Positions 50,775 to 59,964 of a stretch of DNA of 64,000 nucleotides are shown here, one piece after another. The stretch's first letter is position 1. Every line of letters starts with the position of its first letter. Source of the stretch: Anderseniella sp963700735. GTDB lineage: Bacteria; Pseudomonadota; Alphaproteobacteria; Rhizobiales; Aestuariivirgaceae. Below the pieces are notes generated by a model. It was not told the DNA's origin and did not search any database. It saw only the letters and a list, made by a program, of their open reading frames with translations. The position numbers and the translations under genes are program-made. The stretch spans positions 434,001 through 498,000 of the forward strand of contig CAVOYR010000007.1 in the NCBI GenBank assembly GCA_963700735.1, in the 5' to 3' direction.

Positions 50775-51542
50775 TCAGCGTGTTGCCTTCAACCGGCCGA
50801 GCCGCTTGGCGGCCGTCTGCTGGCGTTGGGCGTCCGCATCGCTTTCACGCCAGGCACGCTCCACGAAGGCCATGTGATTGCGCACGGCAGCCTCGGCTGC
50901 GGCAGGGTCCCTCGCCATCACGGCATCATAGATTGCGCGGTGCTGCGCCAGCAGGTCCTCGCGGCCATCGCGATAGCTGTAGAGCAGGTGGCGATTGTAG
51001 AACACGCCGTGCTGCAGCAGGTTGTAGATCGAACGCAGCGACTGGATCAGCACGATGTTGTGCGAGGCATCGCTGACGGCAATGTGCAACTCCACATCGA
51101 GGCGGGCTTCCTCGTCCGGGTTGGACAGCAGGTGCGCCTGTTCCATTTTCTCCATGATGGAGGTCAGGATTTCCCGGTCGGCGTCAGTGGCCCGGCGCGC
51201 CGCCCATTGTGCCGCCATTGCCTCGATACCCGCCCTGAATTCGAGGTAATCGGCTGTTGCCTTCTCGTGCTTGCCGAACAGCCCGATGATCGGTTCGGCA
51301 AATACCGAGCGCATGACGTCAGCGACAAAGGTTCCGCCACCCTGCCTCGCCACCAGCAGCCCTGTCGCTTCAAGCTCGCCCAGCGCCTGCCGCAAGGTGG
51401 GGCGCGACACCCCGAATTGCCCGGCAAGGTCCCGCTCGGCCGGCAACTGGTCGCCCGGCCGCAGCACGCCTTCGAGCACGAGGCGCTCGATCTGCGTGAC
51501 GATCTCGTCCGCCACCTTGTCCTGTCCTACGGGGTGAAACAT
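50775..51542 (-). CDS. GntR family (FadR/FCD type) transcriptional regulator
   Basis: Regulator of 255 residues from ATG 51542 (MFHPVGQDKVADEI). The N-terminal winged helix shows LRPGDQLPAERDLAGQFGVS and RPTLRQALGELEATGLL. The C-terminal FCD ligand domain shows ELHIAVSDASHNIV and HRAIYDAVMARDPAAAEAAV, with His residues that bind metal and organic acids in this group. It is divergent from the TRAP genes and probably controls both directions. Confidence 0.9.
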   Translation of the reverse strand: MFHPVGQDKVADEIVTQIERLVLEGVLRPGDQLPAERDLAGQFGVSRPTLRQALGELEATGLLVARQGGGTFVADVMRSVFAEPIIGLFGKHEKATADYLEFRAGIEAMAAQWAARRATDADREILTSIMEKMEQAHLLSNPDEEARLDVELHIAVSDASHNIVLIQSLRSIYNLLQHGVFYNRHLLYSYRDGREDLLAQHRAIYDAVMARDPAAAEAAVRNHMAFVERAWRESDADAQRQQTAAKRLGRLKATR

Positions 51543-51620
51543 GCCCGTCCTTCTGTTTCGGCCTGCCAGGAACGAGGGGCCTGGGTATCGTTCGATGAAA
51601 CAAGGGGGTTGATAATTGGT

Positions 51621-51639
51621 CAAGTACGTTGTCCACTTG
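51621..51639. promoter_or_regulatory. Inverted repeat between the FadR-type regulator and TRAP genes, candidate operator
   Basis: CAAGT, 9 bp, ACTTG lies in the divergent region, with flanking GG and CC extending weak symmetry. FadR-type regulators bind short inverted repeats of this sort. The match to the regulator next door is inference. Confidence 0.4.
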
Positions 51640-51802
51640 CCCCCACGTGATGCAGGGACCACGCCAGATGGCCCACCGTCACGGCGAGCAGGGTGGAAGT
51701 CATATCATTATTCAGCAGACGATCCTCCTGTTCCGGAAAAGACAGTCACGGCCGATCAACCGCCGGACAAAAAATCTTTAACGTGCAGGGAGGACTTCGC
51801 AC

Positions 51803-52843
51803 ATGAAGAAGCAACTGACGGCAGCCATTGCCGGGCTGTCCATCGCCGCACTCGGCGCAACCGCAGCATTGGCCGAACCGGTCCGCCTCAAGATGGCCTC
51901 GACCTATCCGTCGAACCTGACCCAGCTCGGCACCCTGGGCAAGACGCTCGAAGCCAACATCAACGAAATGTCGGGCGGCGAGGTTCAGATCAAGTTCTAT
52001 GAACCCGGCGCTCTGGTGCCGGCACTGGAAGTGTTCGATGCCGTCAAGAACGGCTCGGTTGATTCTGCCTGGTCGACACCGGGCTACTGGCAGGGCAAGG
52101 AGCCATCCCTTGCATTGTTTGCATCGGTACCGTTCGGGCCGGATGCACGTGAATTTGGCGCCTGGCTGTTGCACGGCAACGGCGAGAAGCTGATGCAGAA
52201 GGTTTACGAGAAGCACAACATCCACTCGATCATCTGCGGTGTTATCGCCCCCGAAGCCTCCGGCTGGTTCCGTGAGCCGCTCAAGTCCATCGACGACCTG
52301 AAGGGCAAGAAGATGCGCTTCTTCGGTCTGGGCGCCAAGGTGATGCAGAAGCTCGGCGTGGATACCCAGTTGCTGGGAGCAGCCGACATCTACCCGGCAC
52401 TTGAACGCGGCACGATTGACGCCACCGAGTTCTCGATGCCGGCCATCGACCTCAACCTCGGCTTCTACCAGATCGCCAAGCACTACTACTTCCCCGGCTG
52501 GCACCAGCAGTCCACGTCGTTCGAGTTGATGATCAACAAGCCGAAGTGGGATGCCATGACCAAGCAGCAGCAGAAGATCATCGAGGTCGCCTGCCGTGCA
52601 AACTTCACGCTCGGCATGGCCGAAGGTGAAGCCATCCAGGGCAAGGCAATTGCCGAGCTGAAGTCCAAGGGCGTCACCATCCACCAGTGGTCGGACTCGG
52701 ATCTCGCCAAGCTGAAGGAGACCTGGGATGGACTGGTCGTGGAAATCGCTGCCAGTGACCCGGCCTTCAAGGAAGCCTGGGACGACCTGTCGGCATTCCG
52801 TGTGGAATACGCCGACTGGAAGAACCTCGGCTACCTGAAATAG
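51803..52843 (+). CDS. TRAP transporter substrate-binding protein (DctP)
   Basis: Periplasmic solute receptor of 346 residues. The Sec signal peptide of about 25 residues ends ALAEPV. The receptor core shows MASTYPSN, VKNGSVDSAWSTPGYW, LKGKKMRFFGLGAKVMQKLG and ALERGTIDATEFSMP. It lacks an obvious clue to the ligand; the sequence resembles the mannitol/chloroaromatic and 2-oxo-acid receptor group. A GGGAGG ribosome site lies 9 bp before the ATG. First of three TRAP genes (P-Q-M). Confidence 0.92.
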   Translation: MKKQLTAAIAGLSIAALGATAALAEPVRLKMASTYPSNLTQLGTLGKTLEANINEMSGGEVQIKFYEPGALVPALEVFDAVKNGSVDSAWSTPGYWQGKEPSLALFASVPFGPDAREFGAWLLHGNGEKLMQKVYEKHNIHSIICGVIAPEASGWFREPLKSIDDLKGKKMRFFGLGAKVMQKLGVDTQLLGAADIYPALERGTIDATEFSMPAIDLNLGFYQIAKHYYFPGWHQQSTSFELMINKPKWDAMTKQQQKIIEVACRANFTLGMAEGEAIQGKAIAELKSKGVTIHQWSDSDLAKLKETWDGLVVEIAASDPAFKEAWDDLSAFRVEYADWKNLGYLK

Positions 52844-52977
52844 CCGGTACATTTCATGACATGACGACGCTGCGGCGCGGGAACTGACCAGTCAGGAACC
52901 TGCGCCGCGGCGGCTGCCAGCCAGAGCCGCATTCAAGCGGCCGGGGCAACTATTCGGAACATGGAGGGGTCGGGCCG

Positions 52978-53541
52978 ATGGGCGGGCTGTTGAAGATCAG
53001 CGACGGCATAGATCGTCTGCTGGAGTTTGTCGCGAAGATCGGCATGTGGTTCGGTCTCGCACTGGTGCTGGTGGTTTGCTACGACGTGCTGAGCCGGTAT
53101 TTCGGCGTGGCCAAGCCGTTCGGGCTCAATTCCACCATGGTGCAGGAATCAGAGTACTGGCTGCACACTTTCCTGTTCGCGACGGTGATAGGCTTTGCCT
53201 ATGTCAAGCAGAGTCATGTCCGCATCGACCTTGTTCGCGACCGGCTTCCCACCAGAGCCAAGTACGTCATCGAGATCCTGGGCTGCCTGCTGTTCCTCAT
53301 TCCCTACGCCACGGTTGCAGCGGTCTATTGCTACAGCTATGCCTACGCCTCGTTCGTGGAAGGTGAGGCGTCGAAGTCGGTCATCGGGCTGTCCCATGTC
53401 TGGCTGCTGAAATCCGCCCTGCCGCTGATGTTCATTCTTGTCGGGCTCGCCGGGGTATCACAACTCTTCAAGTCCATCGTGGGGTTGACCGGGCACCTGC
53501 CCGAGAACCGCGTGGCAGAAACACTGGGCGGAGACATCTGA
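52978..53541 (+). CDS. TRAP transporter small permease (DctQ)
   Basis: Small integral membrane subunit of 187 residues with about four hydrophobic segments (WFGLALVLVVCYDVLSRYF first). The conserved DctQ loop is seen in EYWLHTFLFATVIGFAYVKQ and HVRIDLVRDRLP. Its stop overlaps the DctM start (TGATG), so the two permeases are coupled. A 134-bp gap separates it from DctP. Confidence 0.91.
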   Translation: MGGLLKISDGIDRLLEFVAKIGMWFGLALVLVVCYDVLSRYFGVAKPFGLNSTMVQESEYWLHTFLFATVIGFAYVKQSHVRIDLVRDRLPTRAKYVIEILGCLLFLIPYATVAAVYCYSYAYASFVEGEASKSVIGLSHVWLLKSALPLMFILVGLAGVSQLFKSIVGLTGHLPENRVAETLGGDI

Positions 53542-55013
53542 TGCATCTGGCTGAAGCACTCCCGCTGTTGATGTTTGCAGCCCTCGCGCTGCTGCTGTTT
53601 TCCGGCTACCCGGTCGCGTGGGTTCTGGGCGGCATTGGACTGGGGTTCGCCTTCCTGGCGATCTGGATCGATCCGTTCCTGTTCGACTGGCCGCAGTTCG
53701 GGGCCATCCCGTCGCGCATCTTCGGGGCCATCGCGGAAAACCTCATCCTGACCGCCATTCCGATGTTCATCTTCATGGGCACCATGCTGGAACGATCCGG
53801 CGTCGCCCGGGACCTGCTCAATTGCCTGCAGGTGCTGCTGCGCCGCGTGCCGGGCGGGCTGGCCCTGTCGGTTACGCTGATGGGAACCATCCTGGCGGCC
53901 ACCACCGGCATCATCGGAGCTTCCGTGGTGATGATGTCACTGCTGGCGCTGCCGGTGATGACGCAGCGCAACTACGCCCCCACCCTCGCAACCGGCACCA
54001 TCGCCGCCTCGGGCACGCTGGGCATCCTGATCCCGCCGTCGATCATGCTGGTCATCATGGCTGACCTGTTGTCACGGTCGGTGGGCAACCTGTTCGTGGC
54101 CGCGATCATCCCCGGGTTCATGCTGTCGGGGCTTTACATCCTGTACATCATCACGCGTTGCGCCATCAGCCCGCACCTCGCACCGAGGCTTCCCGACGAC
54201 ATGGGGCCGCAAACAACCGGCGGCCTGCTGGTCATGGTGGTCAGGAGCTTCATCCCGCCCATCATCCTCATCACCATGGTGCTGGGCTCGATCCTGTTCG
54301 GGTTTGCCACCCCGACAGAGGCTGCCGGTGTCGGTGCCATCGGGGCCGTGCTGCTGGCTGCCGTCAATCTGGTCATCCTGCCGGCGCTCGGCGTGAAGGA
54401 CATGAACTTCGAGGGCCAGGCCGACGTGGACCTTGGCGACAAGGTTGCCGGCGAGACCATTGGCCAACGCCTCGGCAGCTTCTGGCAGGTGGTCAAGAGT
54501 GTGGTCTATCGCTCTGCCCTGACCAACGGCATGCTGTTCGGCATTTTCATTGGCGCCACGCTGTTCTCGTTCGTGTTCCGCACTTTGGGTGGCGACGACA
54601 TCGTCATCGAGATTGTCAACGGGCTGGGCCTTGGCTCGTGGGGCCTGCTGTTCCTGCTGATGGCGATCGTGTTCTTCCTGGGCTTCTTCTTCGACTGGAT
54701 CGAGATCACCCTGATCGTGCTGCCGGTGTTTTCGCCGATCATCGAGCTGCTGGACTTTGGCGATCACGTGGCCAAGGTGGACGTGGTCTACTGGTTTGCC
54801 ATCCTGCTGGCGGTCAACCTGCAGACGTCGTTCCTCACGCCGCCGTTCGGATTTGCACTGTTCTACATGAAGGCGGTGGCACCCAAATCGATCAAGATCC
54901 AGCAGATCTATCGCGGCATCATTCCGTTCGTGATCCTGCAGCTGGTCGGCCTGGGTCTGGTCATGACCTTCCCGCAACTTGCCATGTGGCTGCCCAATAA
55001 GTTGCTGAACTAG
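53541..55013 (+). CDS. TRAP transporter large permease (DctM)
   Basis: Sodium- or proton-coupled transport subunit of 490 residues with about 12 membrane segments. Typical DctM sequences are visible: LLFSGYPVAWVLGGIGLGFAFL, FIFMGTMLERSGVARDLL, TTGIIGASVVMMSLLALP, ASGTLGILIPPSIMLVI and TPTEAAGVGAIGAVLLA. The C-terminal part includes LGFFFDWIEITLIVLPVFSP. It completes the P-Q-M operon and is followed by a bidirectional terminator. Confidence 0.93.
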   Translation: MHLAEALPLLMFAALALLLFSGYPVAWVLGGIGLGFAFLAIWIDPFLFDWPQFGAIPSRIFGAIAENLILTAIPMFIFMGTMLERSGVARDLLNCLQVLLRRVPGGLALSVTLMGTILAATTGIIGASVVMMSLLALPVMTQRNYAPTLATGTIAASGTLGILIPPSIMLVIMADLLSRSVGNLFVAAIIPGFMLSGLYILYIITRCAISPHLAPRLPDDMGPQTTGGLLVMVVRSFIPPIILITMVLGSILFGFATPTEAAGVGAIGAVLLAAVNLVILPALGVKDMNFEGQADVDLGDKVAGETIGQRLGSFWQVVKSVVYRSALTNGMLFGIFIGATLFSFVFRTLGGDDIVIEIVNGLGLGSWGLLFLLMAIVFFLGFFFDWIEITLIVLPVFSPIIELLDFGDHVAKVDVVYWFAILLAVNLQTSFLTPPFGFALFYMKAVAPKSIKIQQIYRGIIPFVILQLVGLGLVMTFPQLAMWLPNKLLN

Positions 55014-55035
55014 CATCACAGCAACAAAACAAAAA

Positions 55036-55057
55036 GCCGGCAGAGCGATCTGCCGGC
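55036..55057. terminator. Bidirectional terminator between dctM and the cytochrome c gene
   Basis: GCCGGCAGA and TCTGCCGGC form a 9-bp perfect stem with a 4-base loop. On the minus strand a T-run follows (TTTTTGTTTTG), fitting the cytochrome gene; on the plus strand ATTTCT follows, fitting dctM. Confidence 0.85.
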
Positions 55058-55109
55058 ATTTCTGTAGTCTGGATGAGGAGCAGCGAGCAGCTGCCCCTCG
55101 AAAGTCTTC

Positions 55110-55505
55110 TTACTGGCTGAGCGACTTCAGGTAAGCCACAACGTCCTTGCGCTCGTCTTCCTTCTTCAGCTTGAAGGCCATCTTGGACTTGCCGCCGATG
55201 AATGCAGCCGGATCTTCGAGGTAGGCGGACAGCTTGGCTTCGTCCCAGGCGCCGATCTCGGCAGCCTTGGCGGTGATGCCTTCGCCATACTTGTAGCCTT
55301 CCACGGAAGCAGCCTGGCGGCCAACGACACCCTTGAGGTGCGGGCCAACCTTGTTCTTCTCTTCAGTTGCCACGTGGCAGGCCTGGCACTTCTTGAACAC
55401 CTTCTCGCCCTTGGCAGCATCACCTGCATCCTGGGCAAATGCGGCACCAGCCGACAGGGACAGGGCTGCAACGGCAGCCAGAGCAATCGAATTCACAAAA
55501 CGCAT
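55110..55505 (-). CDS. Class I cytochrome c (cytochrome c2/c550-like)
   Basis: Soluble periplasmic electron carrier of 131 residues. The signal peptide ends near FAFAQ-type AAFAQDAG. The haem site is CQACH (residues 40-44), and the distal Met ligand is in GGKSKMAF (Met109). GGAGGAAAAC precedes the ATG 55505. It is a close match to bacterial c550/c2 proteins that shuttle electrons between the bc1 complex and oxidases or molybdoenzymes. It could serve the type II molybdoenzyme at 60-64 kb, but that is inference. Divergent from glcB. Confidence 0.93.
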   Translation of the reverse strand: MRFVNSIALAAVAALSLSAGAAFAQDAGDAAKGEKVFKKCQACHVATEEKNKVGPHLKGVVGRQAASVEGYKYGEGITAKAAEIGAWDEAKLSAYLEDPAAFIGGKSKMAFKLKKEDERKDVVAYLKSLSQ

Positions 55506-55742
55506 GTTTTCCTCCATGGAACTACAGGGCAGTCAGTTCTTGAAACGCGCCCCTCGCGCAATCGTTGCCTAAATGCCCCCTTGTTCGCGGTTTTGCAAGG
55601 GTGCCTTTGGTCGCGATCATGCTCACACTCTGCCAAATGGGTAAATAATCCACCTTGTGGAATGGTTTGTTGATCTGACCGGTGCTGTGTGATGACTGAC
55701 GCCAAACCAAAAACATTAACAGTCGATCTGGAGACGATACTC

Positions 55743-57914
55743 ATGGCAACGACCGTGAAACGCGGCGGCTTGACCGTTGCAGAAAACCTTGCCCGCTTCA
55801 TCGAGCAGGAAGCGCTGCCCGGCACCGGCCTTTCGGCGGATGCATTCTGGCAGGCGGCTGACGGCGTGGTGCACAGGTTTGCCCCGAAGATCGGTTCGCT
55901 GCTGCGCAAGCGCAAGTCGCTGCAGAACCGGATCAACCGTTGGCACAAGCAGCAGGCGGGCTCCGCCATCGACCCGCACGCCTACCGCAAGTTCCTTGAG
56001 GAAATCGGCTACATCGTGCCCGAGGGCGAGGATTTCTCCGCCACCACGCGCAACGTTGACGAGGAAATCTCCACCGTCGCCGGCCCGCAGCTGGTGGTGC
56101 CGGTGATGAACGCCCGCTATGCCCTCAACGCCGCCAATGCCCGCTTCGGCTCGCTCTATGATGCGCTGTACGGCACCGATGCGATTTCAGAAGACGGCGG
56201 CGCTACCAGGGCGGGCGGTTACAACCCGGCGCGAGGACGCAAGGTCATCGCCTGGGCGCGGCAGTTCCTCGATGACGCGGCACCGGTGTTCGGCGGCTCT
56301 CATGCCGAAGTGTCGAGGTATTTCATCCAGGGCCGCAAGCTGGCCATGTCGCTTGAGTCAGGGGCCGTTACCGGTCTGGTCGACAACGCCCAGTTCAAGG
56401 GCTTCAGGGGTGACAGGAACGACCCCTCGGCCATCCTGCTGGTCAACAACGGCCTGCACATTGAGATCGTCATCGACAAGGACCATCCCATCGGCTCGAC
56501 GGACCAGGCCGGCGTTGCCGACGTGATCATCGAAAGCGCCATGTCAACCATCATGGATTGCGAGGACTCGGTCGCAGCAGTTGATGCTGCGGACAAGGTC
56601 GTCGTCTATCGCAACTGGCTGGGCCTGATGAAGGGTGACCTCGCCGACACCTTTGACAAGGGCGGCCGCCAGGTCACCCGCAAGCTGGTGCCGCACCGCG
56701 AGTACACCGGCGTCAACGGCAAGCCGCTGGTGCTGCATTCCCACTCGCTGATGCTGGTGCGCAATGTCGGCCTGCTGATGACCATCGGTGCCATGCAGGA
56801 TCGCGATGGCAACGACGTGCCCGAAACCCTGCTGGATGCGCTGGTCAACACCGCCATTGCCATGCATGACGTCGGACCGAACGGCCGGCTGTCCAACTCG
56901 CGCAAGGGGTCGGTCTACGTGGTCGTGCCGAAACTGCACGGACCGAAGGAAGTGGCGCTGGTCAACCAGGTCTACACCTCCATCGAGGCTGCCTGGGGCC
57001 TGAAGCGCAACACGGTGAAGATGGGCATCATGGACGAGGAACGCCGCACCACGGTGAACCTCAAGGAATGCATCCGGGCGGCGAAGGCGCGGGTATTCTT
57101 CATCAACACCGGCTTCCTCGATCGCACCGGCGACGAGATCCACACCTCGATGGAAGCCGGTCCGATGATCCGCAAGACCGACATGAAGGCCTCGACCTGG
57201 ATTGATGCCTACGAGCGCTGGAACGTCGATGTCGGGCTTCAGTGCGGCCTGCCCGGCCATGCCCAGATCGGCAAGGGCATGTGGGCGATGCCCGACCTTA
57301 TGGCCGCCATGCTGGAGCAGAAGATCGGCCACCCGAAGGCAGGCGCCAACACCGCCTGGGTGCCGTCGCCAACGGCGGCCACGCTGCATGCCACGCACTA
57401 TCACCGGGTTAACGTGTTGGACGTGCAACAACAGTTGAAATCACGCAACAAGGCAAAACTGGAAGACGTCCTGTCGATCCCGCTTGCCCCCAACCCGAAC
57501 TGGACAACCAGGGAAATCCGCAACGAGATCGAGAACAACGCGCAAGGCATTCTTGGCTACGTGGTGCGCTGGATCGACCAGGGCGTGGGTTGCTCCAAGG
57601 TGCCGGACATCACCGATGTCGGCCTGATGGAAGACCGCGCCACCTTGCGCATTTCCTCTCAACACCTCGCCAACTGGCTGCGCCACAAGGTGGTGACGCG
57701 CGGCAAGGTGATGAAGGCCATGAAGAAGATGGCCGCCGTCGTCGACAAGCAGAATGCAGGCGACCCTGCCTACAAGCCAATGGCGGATGACTTTGAAAAC
57801 TCCATCGCTTTCAAGGCCGCCTGTGACCTGGTGTTCGAGGGTCGCAAGCAGCCCTCCGGCTACACCGAACCGGTACTGCACGCCCGGCGGCTGGAGTTGA
57901 AGCGGGCAGGCTGA
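55743..57914 (+). CDS. glcB: Malate synthase G
   Basis: Condenses glyoxylate and acetyl-CoA to malate. ATG 55743 (GGAG 9 bp upstream) gives 723 residues, the same as E. coli GlcB; the in-frame starts at 55689-55692 are less likely. Recognisable blocks: LARFIEQEALPGTGL, DCEDSVAAVDAADKV (acidic metal site), LMLVRNVGLLMT, KMGIMDEERRTTVNLKE and FINTGFLDRTGDEIHTSM. No isocitrate lyase gene is in the window, so it may serve glycolate/glyoxylate use. Confidence 0.96.
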   Translation: MATTVKRGGLTVAENLARFIEQEALPGTGLSADAFWQAADGVVHRFAPKIGSLLRKRKSLQNRINRWHKQQAGSAIDPHAYRKFLEEIGYIVPEGEDFSATTRNVDEEISTVAGPQLVVPVMNARYALNAANARFGSLYDALYGTDAISEDGGATRAGGYNPARGRKVIAWARQFLDDAAPVFGGSHAEVSRYFIQGRKLAMSLESGAVTGLVDNAQFKGFRGDRNDPSAILLVNNGLHIEIVIDKDHPIGSTDQAGVADVIIESAMSTIMDCEDSVAAVDAADKVVVYRNWLGLMKGDLADTFDKGGRQVTRKLVPHREYTGVNGKPLVLHSHSLMLVRNVGLLMTIGAMQDRDGNDVPETLLDALVNTAIAMHDVGPNGRLSNSRKGSVYVVVPKLHGPKEVALVNQVYTSIEAAWGLKRNTVKMGIMDEERRTTVNLKECIRAAKARVFFINTGFLDRTGDEIHTSMEAGPMIRKTDMKASTWIDAYERWNVDVGLQCGLPGHAQIGKGMWAMPDLMAAMLEQKIGHPKAGANTAWVPSPTAATLHATHYHRVNVLDVQQQLKSRNKAKLEDVLSIPLAPNPNWTTREIRNEIENNAQGILGYVVRWIDQGVGCSKVPDITDVGLMEDRATLRISSQHLANWLRHKVVTRGKVMKAMKKMAAVVDKQNAGDPAYKPMADDFENSIAFKAACDLVFEGRKQPSGYTEPVLHARRLELKRAG

Positions 57915-57941
57915 GCCCGCCTGCAAGATTTTGATTGAAGC

Positions 57942-57980
57942 GCCCGGTCATTGCGTGATGCATTGGCCGGGCATTTTCTT
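57942..57980 (+). terminator. Terminator after glcB
   Basis: GCCCGG and CCGGGC form the base of a hairpin, with further pairing of TTGC and GCA towards the loop. ATTTTCTT follows. It lies 27 bp after the glcB stop. Confidence 0.65.
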
Positions 57981-58006
57981 GAGACAGCGCGACAGGATGC
58001 CAGCCT

Positions 58007-58900
58007 ATGAAGATCGGATTTGTCGGCCTTGGCGCCATGGGCCTTCCCATGGCCATCAACCTGGTCAAGGCCGGGCATGACGTCTCGGGGTTCGACTTCA
58101 ACTCGACGGCACTCGACAAATTGGCTGTGGCTGGTGGTCAGGCGGCGGAAAGTGCGGCGGCTGCAGCAAGCGAAGCAGACTTCCTTGTGCTCATGGTAGT
58201 CAATGGTGGCCAGGCCCACGACGTGCTGTTCGGTGCCGGCAAGGCGGCGGATGCACTGTCGCCGGGTGCCTGCGTGATTGCGTGTTGCACGCAAGCCCCG
58301 GACCAGGCCCGTTCACTGGGCGAGGCGCTGGCTGAACGGCAACTGCTGCTGCTGGATGCGCCGGTGTCTGGCGGGGTGGCCGGCGCTGAGGGTGGCACGC
58401 TGAGCATCATGGCGTCGGCACCTGCGCGCGTGTTCAACAAGGCACGCCCGCTGCTCGATACAATGGGCCGCAACATCTTCCATGTTGGCGAGGAGCACGG
58501 CGCGGGCTCGACGGCCAAGCTGATCAACCAGTTGCTGTGCGGCGTGCACATTGCCGCTGCCGCCGAAGCGCTCCAGCTGGCCGAGGCCGCCGGGGTTGAT
58601 CCGCAAGCCGTGTTCAACATCGTGTCGGGGTCTGCAGCGTCAAGCTGGATGCTGAATGACCGGGGGCCGCGCATGCTGGATGATGAACCTGCCGTTCGCT
58701 CGGCCGTGGACATTTTCGTCAAGGACCTCGGCATCGTGCTTGACCATGGCAGGGCCGCCCGGCACGGCCTGCCATTGTCGGCAGCCGCCCACCAGATGTT
58801 CCTGGCAGCGTCGGGTGCAGGCCACGGCAAGGCCGATGACAGCCAGGTTATCCGCGCCTATCGTTCACTCAACAAAAAGCCTTCTTCCAGCAGGGATTGA
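58007..58900 (+). CDS. NAD(P)-dependent beta-hydroxyacid dehydrogenase (3-hydroxyisobutyrate dehydrogenase/LtnD-like)
   Basis: Oxidoreductase of 297 residues. The N-terminal Rossmann fold reads IGFVGLGAMGLPMAINLVKAGH, with DFN ending strand 2. The substrate block is LDAPVSGGVAGAEGGTLSIMA, and the catalytic Lys is in GSTAKLINQLLCG. The pattern fits the L-threonate/3-hydroxyisobutyrate/tartronate-semialdehyde group. Exact substrate is unknown. It lies 4 bp before the ureohydrolase gene, suggesting an operon. Confidence 0.88.
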   Translation: MKIGFVGLGAMGLPMAINLVKAGHDVSGFDFNSTALDKLAVAGGQAAESAAAAASEADFLVLMVVNGGQAHDVLFGAGKAADALSPGACVIACCTQAPDQARSLGEALAERQLLLLDAPVSGGVAGAEGGTLSIMASAPARVFNKARPLLDTMGRNIFHVGEEHGAGSTAKLINQLLCGVHIAAAAEALQLAEAAGVDPQAVFNIVSGSAASSWMLNDRGPRMLDDEPAVRSAVDIFVKDLGIVLDHGRAARHGLPLSAAAHQMFLAASGAGHGKADDSQVIRAYRSLNKKPSSSRD

Positions 58901-58904
58901 TCCG

Positions 58905-59855
58905 ATGTCATCAGCATACAACCAGCCGCTTGGCGGCAACGACATGCCGCGCTTTGCCGGCCCCACCACCATGATGCGCTTGCCGTCCGCAAGGACTGCG
59001 CGCGGGCTTGATGCCTGCTTCGTCGGCGTGCCCATGGACATTGGCACCTCCAACCGCTCGGGCACGCGCCATGGGCCGCGCCAGATCCGCGCAGAAAGCT
59101 GCATGCTGCGCCCCTACAACATGGCCACCGGCGCTGCCCCGTTCGACTCGCTGCAGGTGGCCGACATTGGCGACGTGGCCATCAACACGTTCGACCTGAA
59201 GAAGTCGGTCAAGCTGATCGAGAAGGCCTATGATCGCATTCTCGCCCAGGACTGCGTGCCGCTGACGCTCGGCGGCGATCATACGCTGACGCTGCCCATC
59301 CTGCGTGCCATGGCGAAGAAGCACGGGCCGGTGGCGATGGTGCACGTCGATGCCCATGCCGACATCAATGACGAGATGTTCGGCGAGAAGATCGCCCATG
59401 GCACGCCGTTCCGCCGTGCGGTGGAGGAAGGCCTGCTGGCGCAGGACAAGGTGTTCCAGATCGGCCTGCGTGGCACCGGCTATTCACCGGAGGATTTCGA
59501 GTGGCCACGCCGGCAAGGCTTCACCGTGGTGACCGCCGAGGAGTGCTGGCACAAGTCCATGACGCCGCTGATGGCCGAGGTGCGAAAGAAGATCGGCAAC
59601 CATCCCTGCTACCTGACTTATGACATCGACAGCCTCGACCCGGCCTTTGCGCCTGGCACTGGCACGGTCGAGATCGGCGGGCTCACAACCTGGCAGGCGC
59701 TGGAAATCGTGCGCGGCTGCAAGGGCCTCAACCTGGTGGGCGGTGATCTCGTCGAGGTCTCGCCCCCGTACGACCCGTCCGGCAACACCGCCCTCATCGG
59801 CGCCAACCTGCTGTACGAGATGCTGTGCGTGCTGCCGGGGGTGAAGTACGCCTGA
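58905..59855 (+). CDS. Agmatinase/ureohydrolase family protein
   Basis: Binuclear manganese hydrolase of 316 residues from ATG 58905. Metal ligands are visible: His in LTLGGDHTLTLP, the DxHxD in HVDAHADIND, and the DxD in TYDIDSLDPAFAPGTGT. The first 40 residues (NDMPRFAGPTTMMRLPSA) match the agmatinase/guanidinobutyrase branch. The product would be urea plus an amine or an amino acid; agmatine, guanidinobutyrate and guanidinopropionate cannot be told apart by eye. Second gene of a pair with the hydroxyacid dehydrogenase. Confidence 0.88.
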   Translation: MSSAYNQPLGGNDMPRFAGPTTMMRLPSARTARGLDACFVGVPMDIGTSNRSGTRHGPRQIRAESCMLRPYNMATGAAPFDSLQVADIGDVAINTFDLKKSVKLIEKAYDRILAQDCVPLTLGGDHTLTLPILRAMAKKHGPVAMVHVDAHADINDEMFGEKIAHGTPFRRAVEEGLLAQDKVFQIGLRGTGYSPEDFEWPRRQGFTVVTAEECWHKSMTPLMAEVRKKIGNHPCYLTYDIDSLDPAFAPGTGTVEIGGLTTWQALEIVRGCKGLNLVGGDLVEVSPPYDPSGNTALIGANLLYEMLCVLPGVKYA

Positions 59856-59964
59856 CCGGGCACAATTAATCCTCAATGCCGCGTCACCTTGGCCCCTTAG
59901 AATGCAAGGGCCAGCCGCCTATGTTGTGGGCCAGCCGCAAACAATTTTTTGAAGAGTGATAACA

